Positions 57,276 through 64,000 of a DNA stretch of 64,000 nt are shown in pieces. The DNA lies in NCBI RefSeq assembly GCF_017427765.1, contig NZ_JAFRSC010000020.1, positions 1 to 64,000 of the forward strand. Reading direction: 5' to 3'. Below the pieces are notes generated by a model, which made no database searches, had not been told where the DNA came from, and was given only the letters and a program-made list of their open reading frames with translations. The position numbers were made by a program, and so were the translations under genes. This stretch comes from Methanobrevibacter sp. Lineage in GTDB: Archaea; Methanobacteriota; Methanobacteria; Methanobacteriales; Methanobacteriaceae. Every line of letters starts with the position of its first letter. Within the stretch, counting starts at the first letter, position 1.

Positions 57276-58079
57276 TCAGTCAATGGCAAACCTGTTTTTT
57301 GAGCCAATCAGAAAATGAGAAGTGATGTCAAAAATAACGTCATCGGGACTTGAATAGGTGTTGAATCTGTTTTCTATTTCCTCTAAATCAAGAGTGGTTT
57401 CATCGGCTGTGTAGACAAACAAATCAGAGTCTGCTTGAGACATCTTTTCGATTTCTGCTTCACCCCATCCGTGAACCGAATGGGAAGTCCAGAACGTATC
57501 CTCATGAATGCATCTTAAAGGCGCACCGGCGTAAGTGGCGTTTGACGGAACGGTTTTATTTGAAACTACCGAACCAGCACCTATTGTAGAGCCCGAACCT
57601 ATTTTTGAGCCCTTAAAAACCATTGCGTTCTGGCCGAACCACACATGGTCTCCAACATAAATGCTTTTGGCGTAGTTGAGTCTGTCTTTGGATGATGAGT
57701 GATATATGCAGTGGCCGTCTGAGGTTCTAAACACCACATTGTATGAAATAAAGCATTCATCACCTAAAATTATGTTTTTGGCCTCTGATAAAACGAAAGT
57801 TGTCCTGCCGTTGAAAAAGTTGTTCTTGCCGATAAAGCAGACGTTGTTTTTGTGAAGTGCAATGTTAACCGAATAGTCATGGATATTGCCTGAAAGATAT
57901 AAAACCGAATTTTCACCATTAAAGTCAATTCTTGAGTTCCAAAGATGCACTCCTTCCTCACATATCAGAATGTTGTTTTTTCCTTTAAAATTAATCTGGG
58001 AATCTGTAAGTTTTGGAAGCTCTCCTACAAATTCGTTTTCATTAAGTTCTAAAAGTTGGCCCGCATCTGTTATCTGCAC
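57276..58079 (-). CDS. Left-handed beta-helix (hexapeptide) acyltransferase
   Basis: 267 residues. The region 90-190 has hexapeptide-type repeats (YVGDHVWFGQNAMVFKGSKIGSGSTIGAGSVVSNKTV) and ends YAGAPLRCI, as in O-acetyltransferases. Should acetylate a surface sugar. Likely works with the neighbouring GT2-TagF protein. GGTGAAAATG start signal. Confidence 0.85.
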   Translation of the reverse strand: MQITDAGQLLELNENEFVGELPKLTDSQINFKGKNNILICEEGVHLWNSRIDFNGENSVLYLSGNIHDYSVNIALHKNNVCFIGKNNFFNGRTTFVLSEAKNIILGDECFISYNVVFRTSDGHCIYHSSSKDRLNYAKSIYVGDHVWFGQNAMVFKGSKIGSGSTIGAGSVVSNKTVPSNATYAGAPLRCIHEDTFWTSHSVHGWGEAEIEKMSQADSDLFVYTADETTLDLEEIENRFNTYSSPDDVIFDITSHFLIGSKNRFAID

Positions 58080-58143
58080 ATTTTCACCTTAATATAATAT
58101 GGTGGCGGAAAATATTTAAATGTTTATAAAAAAAGAGGATAAT

Positions 58144-59328
58144 TTAGTCGTTAGCTAAATTATCAAAGTATCCTTGAATAAATATGACTGGTGTTCCCTT
58201 ATCTCCGGAACCGCTTGTCAAATCACAAAGTGAACCTATCAAATCAGTTAATCTTCTTGGAGTTGTTCCTTCGGTAATCATCTGACCTGTAAGATCCTTA
58301 TCTTTTGCTTTAATTTCATTTTTGATTGCTTCTTTTAACTCATCGCCTTTTAAATCAGCGTATTTGTTATCAGAAACGTATTTCAATTTTATTTCATTTG
58401 GAGTTCCTATAAGTCCGTCTGTGTGTGCAGGTGACACTACAGGATCTGCAAGCTCCCAGATTTTTCCGACAGGATCTTTAAATGCCCCGTCACCGTAAAC
58501 CATAACCTCAATCTGTTTTCCTGAAATTTCAACAAGTCTTTTTTGAACTTCACGGACTAACTCATCACCGGTTTTCGGGAAGAGTTTCAGTTTTTCTTCG
58601 GTTGCTTTGTTGGAGCCTAAAAGTCCGTAGTCAGGATTGTATCCTGAATCTCCCACAGGTTCGGTTAAAACCTGATGCATACCATATACGTTGGCACCTA
58701 AACCTTTGAGGAGTTTTGTGGTCTTGTCTCTTGTGTGAATGTCACAGGTTAAAACATCATTTGTGTAGTCTAAAATCTTTTTGACGTCATTTGAAAATAC
58801 GAATTCCACTTCACAGTCTTCGGATTCTATAAGTTCACGGTAAAAGTCAATCATGTTGATTCCGGTAAATGGGTGAATCCATGATCCGAAGGTTTCATAA
58901 TATTCAGCTTCTGAAATTGTGCTTCCCAAATGGTATTTGCTTTCCTCTAAAAGCTCTTCGTCTAAAATTCCGTTTCCCACTTCATCTGCCGGAAATGATG
59001 TTAAAAGAGTGATTTTGTCCATTCCTCTTGCAATACCTTTTAGGACAATTGAAAATCTGTTTCTGCTTAAAATAGGATTTACAACCCCAATCTTTTTTGA
59101 CGGGAATTTGTTTTGTAAATCTTCGGCTACATCATCCACGGTTACATAGTTTCCCTCAGAAATTCCTACAACCGCTTCTGTAATTGCTACTACGTCTTTG
59201 TCTTTAAATTCAAATCCTTCAGCTTCTTTTGCATTCATTAATGAATCTACAACTATTGTGGCCAAATCATCGTTTTCTTTTATAATAGGTGTTCTTATAC
59301 CACGCACTACAGTGCCCACACATCTCAT
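58144..59328 (-). CDS. Coenzyme F420-0:L-glutamate ligase family protein (long form)
   Basis: 394 residues. CVGTVVRGIRTPIIKENDDLATIVVDSL, then DVVAITEAVVG match the F420 ligase family (PF01996), but the protein is about 140 residues longer than classical CofE (about 250). GLIGTPNEIKL and ITEGTTPRRLTDLIGSLCDL near the end are typical of the long archaeal paralogue. So F420 polyglutamylation is possible, but this may be a related ligase with another substrate. GGAGAACTGTTT upstream. Confidence 0.8.
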   Translation of the reverse strand: MRCVGTVVRGIRTPIIKENDDLATIVVDSLMNAKEAEGFEFKDKDVVAITEAVVGISEGNYVTVDDVAEDLQNKFPSKKIGVVNPILSRNRFSIVLKGIARGMDKITLLTSFPADEVGNGILDEELLEESKYHLGSTISEAEYYETFGSWIHPFTGINMIDFYRELIESEDCEVEFVFSNDVKKILDYTNDVLTCDIHTRDKTTKLLKGLGANVYGMHQVLTEPVGDSGYNPDYGLLGSNKATEEKLKLFPKTGDELVREVQKRLVEISGKQIEVMVYGDGAFKDPVGKIWELADPVVSPAHTDGLIGTPNEIKLKYVSDNKYADLKGDELKEAIKNEIKAKDKDLTGQMITEGTTPRRLTDLIGSLCDLTSGSGDKGTPVIFIQGYFDNLAND

Positions 59329-59426
59329 AAACAGTTCTCCTTAAAAAAAAATGTCTGCTGGAAATATGTTTCCAGAACCCATTTATAATATATTCATTAA
59401 CTTATATAAACTTTGTATCGGCAAAA

Positions 59427-60842
59427 CTATTTCCAGTAGCCGAGTTGGGCTTCATCAAGGCCGATGTCTGATGCCTTAAAAATTGGGTCTTTATTTGATT
59501 TTTTCTGCTTTTCATAGTCCTTAAGACAGTCTATTGCGGTTTTGCCCATAAGTATACATACCGGAAGGTTGATTAATGTCATTCCGCCCATGGTGATGTC
59601 TGCTGCAGCCCATGCCGCATCCATAGGAATGATTGCTCCAACGAATATGATTACAGTGGCGCAGAGGTAGAATATGTTCATGAATCTTTTTGACGGCTTT
59701 CTCTTTCTGTTCATGTAAATCAGTGCATTGTCGACGTAATATAAGTTTCCGATAAGTGTTGTAAATGCAAATAAAACCATTGCGACTGTGATAAAAATAG
59801 GTCCTGCCTGACCGAATACAGTTGAGATTGCATTTTGAACGTATGGTGCTCCTGAAACCGCAGCGTCTCTTGCAACTCCAGTTGAAAGGCACATAAGCGC
59901 TGTTGCTGTACATAAAACCAAAGTGTCGATGTAAACTGAAAGTGTCTGGACAAGTCCCTGTTTTGCCGGATGAGACACTTTAGCCGATGCTGAAGCGTTT
60001 GGAGCAGAACCCACACCTGCCTCGTTTGAAAAGAGTCCTCTTTTTATTCCGTATACAAGACATGACCCGAGAATTCCGCCTGCAATTGATTTGAAATCAA
60101 ATGCGTCTTTTATGATTAGGCCAAACATTGCCGGAACGTTTGAGTAGTTGAAAAGTATAACGATTAAAGCTATGATTACATAGGAAACTCCCATGATAGG
60201 CACGACGGTACCTGTAACCTTGACGATTCTCTTTCCTCCACCTAACAGACAGTATCCTGTAATGGCTGCAAGTGCAGCGCCTACAATGACCGGCGTGATA
60301 GCAGGATTGTAAAATGAATAGTCCATGAATGTTGACTGGAGATTGTAGGAGCACAGAAGGTTGAATCCGACAGCGTATGTTGAAATCAGAAATATGCAGA
60401 AAAGGATTGCGATTTTAGGTTTTTTAAGGCCCTGCTCGATGTAGTATGCAGGTCCACCGTAGAATTGGCCTTTTTCATCTTTTCGTTTATAAATTTGAGC
60501 AAGAGTACTTTCAATGAATGCTGATGACGCTCCGATGATACACATTACCCACATCCAGAAACAGGCCCCAGGACCTCCAAGGCATATTGCAGTCGAAACG
60601 CCTATGATGTTACCTGTTCCGACCCTTGAAGCGGTTGACACCAGCATCGCCTGAAGGGAAGATACTGAATCCTTATCTCCTGAAGGCTCTAAAAGAAGTC
60701 TTACGGACTCCGGAAAGAGTCTGATTTGAACGCCTTTAGTTTTTATTGTAAAATACAGTCCGGCAACTGCCATTACAATGATTAAAACCGGACAGTACAT
60801 GAAATCGTCAATTTGAGTTAAAACGGCTACTATATCCAACAT
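59427..60842 (-). CDS. Sodium:alanine symporter (AGCS family)
   Basis: 471 residues from the ATG at 60842, chosen for GGTGG upstream. About ten membrane helices. ASRVGTGNIIGVSTAICLGGPGACFWMW, GGPAYYIEQGL and GLFSNEAGVGSAPNASA are the AGCS hallmarks. Imports alanine or glycine with sodium. Alanine is needed for pseudomurein. Confidence 0.92.
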   Translation of the reverse strand: MLDIVAVLTQIDDFMYCPVLIIVMAVAGLYFTIKTKGVQIRLFPESVRLLLEPSGDKDSVSSLQAMLVSTASRVGTGNIIGVSTAICLGGPGACFWMWVMCIIGASSAFIESTLAQIYKRKDEKGQFYGGPAYYIEQGLKKPKIAILFCIFLISTYAVGFNLLCSYNLQSTFMDYSFYNPAITPVIVGAALAAITGYCLLGGGKRIVKVTGTVVPIMGVSYVIIALIVILFNYSNVPAMFGLIIKDAFDFKSIAGGILGSCLVYGIKRGLFSNEAGVGSAPNASASAKVSHPAKQGLVQTLSVYIDTLVLCTATALMCLSTGVARDAAVSGAPYVQNAISTVFGQAGPIFITVAMVLFAFTTLIGNLYYVDNALIYMNRKRKPSKRFMNIFYLCATVIIFVGAIIPMDAAWAAADITMGGMTLINLPVCILMGKTAIDCLKDYEKQKKSNKDPIFKASDIGLDEAQLGYWK

Positions 60843-61104
60843 GATTACCACCAGATTATGGGGCGAGATTATTTTTGAATAAAATATCTTACATAATAAA
60901 TTTTAGTTATCATCATATAATAAATTATTGAATCCGGTGAATTTTGGCCATTAATTTCTCTAAAACAATATTCATTTTATAGATTGGAAGTTTTTACAGC
61001 AATTTATCTGAAATATAGTTGTTTTTAACCAGTTTTTGATATTGGATTTTGAAAGAATTTCAGATTTGATTATGAAAGTTTAAAAAAGTGAAAGATAATA
61101 TAAG

Positions 61105-61545
61105 TTAATTATCAAACTCATATTCATCAAATTTTTCGATAATAAAATCAGCCAACTCAAAAGCTGTTTCAATACTTTCATCATACCATACTGCGTCCCC
61201 GCCAATTTCTCCTTCACGAGGAATAGTAATATAATAATCAACCTGATGTCTCAACGATTTTAAAAGAAAAAGATCATCTCTAATTTTATGATTTAAAACT
61301 CTGTTAAATGGACCTCTTGAGCGGATAAAATTAAGCATTTGTGTATTGTCACGCTTAGTAGAATTATATTGCCAATTCATTTTCAACCATTCCCGAACAT
61401 ATAAAAATGTCGCATAATAGATCCTGCCATAAACTATCCTTTTAATTGTTGTTTCATTTACCTCAAAACAATTAGAGCATTCCAATAATTGTTTTGAAAA
61501 GTTCAAAAAATATAATGGCTCAAAATCTTCAAAATTATCAAACAT
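61105..61545 (-). CDS. HEPN-like protein, third gene of the TIGR04255 operon
   Basis: 146 residues, all-helical. RIVYGRIYYATFLYVREWLKMN and LKSLRHQVDYYI have the pattern of HEPN proteins (YYAxF...RE.., then LRHxADY); an RxxxxH-type RNase motif is not perfect (RVLNHK has R-x3-H). HEPN domains often act as RNases in toxin-antitoxin or phage defence. It begins 5 bases after the middle gene. Confidence 0.6.
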   Translation of the reverse strand: MFDNFEDFEPLYFLNFSKQLLECSNCFEVNETTIKRIVYGRIYYATFLYVREWLKMNWQYNSTKRDNTQMLNFIRSRGPFNRVLNHKIRDDLFLLKSLRHQVDYYITIPREGEIGGDAVWYDESIETAFELADFIIEKFDEYEFDN

Positions 61546-61550
61546 TTTGA

Positions 61551-61967
61551 CTACCTGCCTTTAACTAAAATAACAGTAATATTATCAAAAACAAATGAAA
61601 AATCTGAAGAAACACAAAAATTACAGATTTCTTCCAAAATTTTATAATGCAATTCATTTCTTTTCGAAAATGATAAATTTCCATCGAATTTGATATTAAA
61701 TATATTGTCAGGATTGCCCTGCAGGTCTTCATGCACCCAATCACATGAAACCAATTCTTCATGGTTCGAAATGATATTGCGTAAAATAAATCTATAAACA
61801 TTTGAATAATAAACATCAGAGTTTGTTTCACGAAATTTAGGGATAAATTTTGCTAAAACCCTATTTTCAATATCTGCTTGAACATACTCATCTTTTGGGA
61901 ATTGAACATGAGAAAACTGAAAAGCATCCTTATTATAAAAATCTTCACTAACTACTGGAGGAGTCAT
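61551..61967 (-). CDS. Hypothetical protein, middle gene of the TIGR04255 operon
   Basis: 138 residues from the ATG at 61967 (GGGTG upstream). Mixed alpha/beta with a basic C-terminus (NITVILVKGR). Overlaps the TIGR04255 gene end by 20 bases and precedes the HEPN-like gene by 5. No family recognised. Confidence 0.65.
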   Translation of the reverse strand: MTPPVVSEDFYNKDAFQFSHVQFPKDEYVQADIENRVLAKFIPKFRETNSDVYYSNVYRFILRNIISNHEELVSCDWVHEDLQGNPDNIFNIKFDGNLSFSKRNELHYKILEEICNFCVSSDFSFVFDNITVILVKGR

Positions 61968-62733
61968 ATTTTTCACCCATTTTTTCTATAAATTCATCAG
62001 TAATTGAATATTCAAATTTTTCAAAGATTAAACTATTCATTTCTATTAAATGTTCTTTAACATCATCAATATTCATGACATTTTTGTTTACACAATCATA
62101 ATCCAAAATAAAATGTTTTTCATGATCCGGATTCTCAGTCGGGTTATAAAACCCATATTGCATAGTAAAAATATAATCATCTTTCTGCATTTGTAATTTA
62201 GAAAAAAATTGAATTAACTGATTTTCTTTAAAATCATTCAATAAAGCCGTATTTGAAAGAGAATTGCTCACATATTTATGAATATCATCATTAATCTCTG
62301 CATCATATATCTCATTAATATATCTTAACCCTAAAAAATTAAGTTTAAAGGGAGAATACTGTTTTAAAGCAGATATAATCAACATAACATCATCCAAAAA
62401 TAATTTAAATCCTTTATAAGCTCCCCGTTTATAATTTAAAACTAAATTATTTGAAGTTAAAGATACCTCTTTATCAGCATTATCATTTCTAAAAATCCAA
62501 CATAAATTACCCTCATGAGTTAAATTTTTAGGATATCCCGATTCAACATCAATATCTAAATTAAATTTCTTTTGATGCAATATTTCAACATTGGGAAAAT
62601 CATCGAAAATTGCATTTCTAAAATCATCTACAGATTCTTTTTCATCCCCACAAATTTTAAGGATTGTAGTGAAATCAATCCTAAAAATAATTTCATTTAA
62701 AAAATTATCTTCCAATATGACTCCTTTTTTCAT
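61948..62733 (-). CDS. TIGR04255-family protein
   Basis: 261 residues from the ATG at 62733 (GGAG upstream). NEIIFRIDFTTILKI near the start, LNFLGLRYINEI in the middle and HFILDYDCVN toward the end match TIGR04255, a sporadically distributed family of unknown function found beside variable partners. First gene of a three-gene overlapping operon. Confidence 0.75.
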   Translation of the reverse strand: MKKGVILEDNFLNEIIFRIDFTTILKICGDEKESVDDFRNAIFDDFPNVEILHQKKFNLDIDVESGYPKNLTHEGNLCWIFRNDNADKEVSLTSNNLVLNYKRGAYKGFKLFLDDVMLIISALKQYSPFKLNFLGLRYINEIYDAEINDDIHKYVSNSLSNTALLNDFKENQLIQFFSKLQMQKDDYIFTMQYGFYNPTENPDHEKHFILDYDCVNKNVMNIDDVKEHLIEMNSLIFEKFEYSITDEFIEKMGEKYDSSSS

Positions 62734-62974
62734 CACAATCAACTCCTTAAAATATAGTACATTTTTCTAAAATCTAATAAATAATCTTTTTTTAATCCTA
62801 TAAATACTTTATAAGTAATAAAATCAATATTGATTTCAACTTGAAATATTATTTTTTAAAAGAGGATAAAAGATACAATTGAAAGTAGGATAGCAAATGT
62901 TTTTCACTTAATCCAGTTTCATCAATAACCATTAATATCCGAAAGAAAAAACATTAACATAGGGATGATTAGTA

Positions 62975-63853
62975 ATGTGTGATGAAAGATACCTGGCGAT
63001 AGATATTGGAGGAACATCGATAAAATACATTCTCACCGACAGGAATGCGGAAATCTCCAAAATCAATGAAATGAAAACAGATAGGGATGATGGGGAACTC
63101 TTCACTTCACTGGATGAAATAATTGCTCCCCATCTAAATGATATTGACGGCATTGCACTGTCATTTCCAGGTAAAATTAATGTCGAGAAGGGAATCGCAC
63201 ATACTGCAGGAGCATTCAGGTGGATTTGCGATTTGGAGGTAAAATCAATCCTTGAAAAGAAATATTTAAAACATGTGTGGATTGAAAACGACGGCAAATG
63301 CGGAGCATTGGCGGAATTCTGGAAGGGAAATCTCTCGGATGTAAAAAACGGAGTGTTTATTGGACTTGGCACAGAAATAGCCGGAGGAATAATACTTGAA
63401 GGAAAGTTATTTCGTGGATCTTTTGGGAGTTCTGGGGAATTTTCAAGTATGTTAGGTTGTCTTAAAAATCCAGATAATGAAGAGCGCTTCGGCAAGATTG
63501 GCGGTTATAAAAACCTGATTGGAAATTGCGGCAGTGACGGTCATGAGTTTTTTGAAAAGTATCACGCTGGAGATGTAGGTGCTGAAAATGCGCTTAAGGA
63601 GTACTCAAGGACAATTGCAGCCGGAATCGTCAATATTCAGTCGGTATTGGACGTTGAGAAGTTCTGCATCGGCGGCGGGATTTCGGCCGAGGATGTGGTG
63701 ATTGATGAGATAAGGGAAAGCCTTCGGGAATTCATTACTGTTAAATTAGGAGAAGCGATTAGCGAGCCTGCAATCGAAAAATGCCGTTTTGGAAATGCAA
63801 GCGGATGTGTTGGAGCATTATATAACTTTTTGTGTATGGAAAAAATCATCTGA
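62975..63853 (+). CDS. ROK-family sugar kinase
   Basis: 292 residues. AIDIGGTSIKYILTD (phosphate 1), GIALSFPGKINVEKG, ENDGKCGALAEFW (catalytic Asp), and GLGTEIAGGIILEGKLFRG (phosphate 2/adenosine). The ROK zinc-binding CxCGxxGC is absent (GNCGSDGHEF stands there). Phosphorylates a hexose or aminosugar. GGGATGATTAGT upstream. Confidence 0.88.
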   Translation: MCDERYLAIDIGGTSIKYILTDRNAEISKINEMKTDRDDGELFTSLDEIIAPHLNDIDGIALSFPGKINVEKGIAHTAGAFRWICDLEVKSILEKKYLKHVWIENDGKCGALAEFWKGNLSDVKNGVFIGLGTEIAGGIILEGKLFRGSFGSSGEFSSMLGCLKNPDNEERFGKIGGYKNLIGNCGSDGHEFFEKYHAGDVGAENALKEYSRTIAAGIVNIQSVLDVEKFCIGGGISAEDVVIDEIRESLREFITVKLGEAISEPAIEKCRFGNASGCVGALYNFLCMEKII

Positions 63854-64000
63854 AGTCATGTATATTTCCAGTCACCTGATTTCAAGAGAATGTTTTCACA
63901 GACAAACCTTGAATAATTTAGAGAGCATGATTTTCGTTGAAGCATTTAACAATTCCTACAGATAATTTAACTACTTCATAACTCACACATAACAATAATT
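63854..64000. other. Window end, nothing recognised
   Basis: AT-rich non-coding end after the ROK kinase gene. Confidence 0.5.

Noticed and set aside
58144..59328. Classical CofE assignment
   Set aside because: Protein is about 140 residues too long; kept as family-level call without gene symbol.

Overview
The window comes from a host-associated methanogenic archaeon of the order Methanobacteriales, most likely a Methanobrevibacter. Support: very AT-rich DNA with TTTATATA-type promoters and GGTGAT/GGAGG ribosome sites; a secreted papain/beta-helix adhesin-like protein; genes for coenzyme F430 (cfbE), F420 and tetrahydromethanopterin methyl transfer (mtrA); an archaeal NAD kinase/NADP phosphatase fusion; pyruvoyl arginine decarboxylase; eIF5A; NOG1; and a geranylgeranyl reductase for archaeal lipids. 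No tRNA or rRNA gene was recognised.

Layout. 1-5 kb: cell-surface and membrane proteins (partial CPBP protease, a 1132-residue cysteine-peptidase adhesin, a frameshifted CPBP protease). 5-17 kb: CstA-like transporter, an ATP-grasp ligase paired with a MATE transporter carrying a kinase-like ATPase tail, geranylgeranyl reductase, a structured-RNA candidate, NOG1, a nucleotide-sugar dehydrogenase and a ClC channel. 17-20 kb: small poorly known genes, including a 48-residue membrane protein. 20-26.3 kb: an accessory island. Four perfect 37-bp direct repeats and one half copy delimit segments holding gene 3' tails, small immunity-like genes, a chopped piece of chromosome and a type IIG restriction-modification gene. 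26.5-36.5 kb: Hsp20, DGC protein, SIS sugar isomerase, adenine deaminase, TIGR00300 protein, a zinc-ribbon operon and a wHTH regulator. 36.5-45.2 kb: core metabolism, with agmatinase-eIF5A and arginine decarboxylase (polyamine/hypusine), NAD kinase, cfbE-hemC and the GfcR-like regulator. 45.2-54 kb: HIRAN and ARPP-1 proteins, an HsdS-HsdM pair without HsdR and with degraded methylase motifs, a soluble MtrA paralogue, and several Rpn/PD-(D/E)XK nuclease relatives in various states of decay. 54-61 kb: nitroreductase, a GT2-TagF fusion with a hexapeptide acyltransferase (surface polymer), a F420 ligase-family protein and an alanine symporter. 61-64 kb: a three-gene TIGR04255/HEPN-like operon (defence or toxin-antitoxin candidate) and a ROK sugar kinase.

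The most unusual points are the 37-bp-repeat cassette island, a GC-rich RNA candidate with mutually exclusive helices, an almost perfect 114-bp duplication of the NOG1 leader, four consecutive inverted repeats upstream of hsdS, and repeated single-base frameshifts, mostly in A-runs, in accessory genes.
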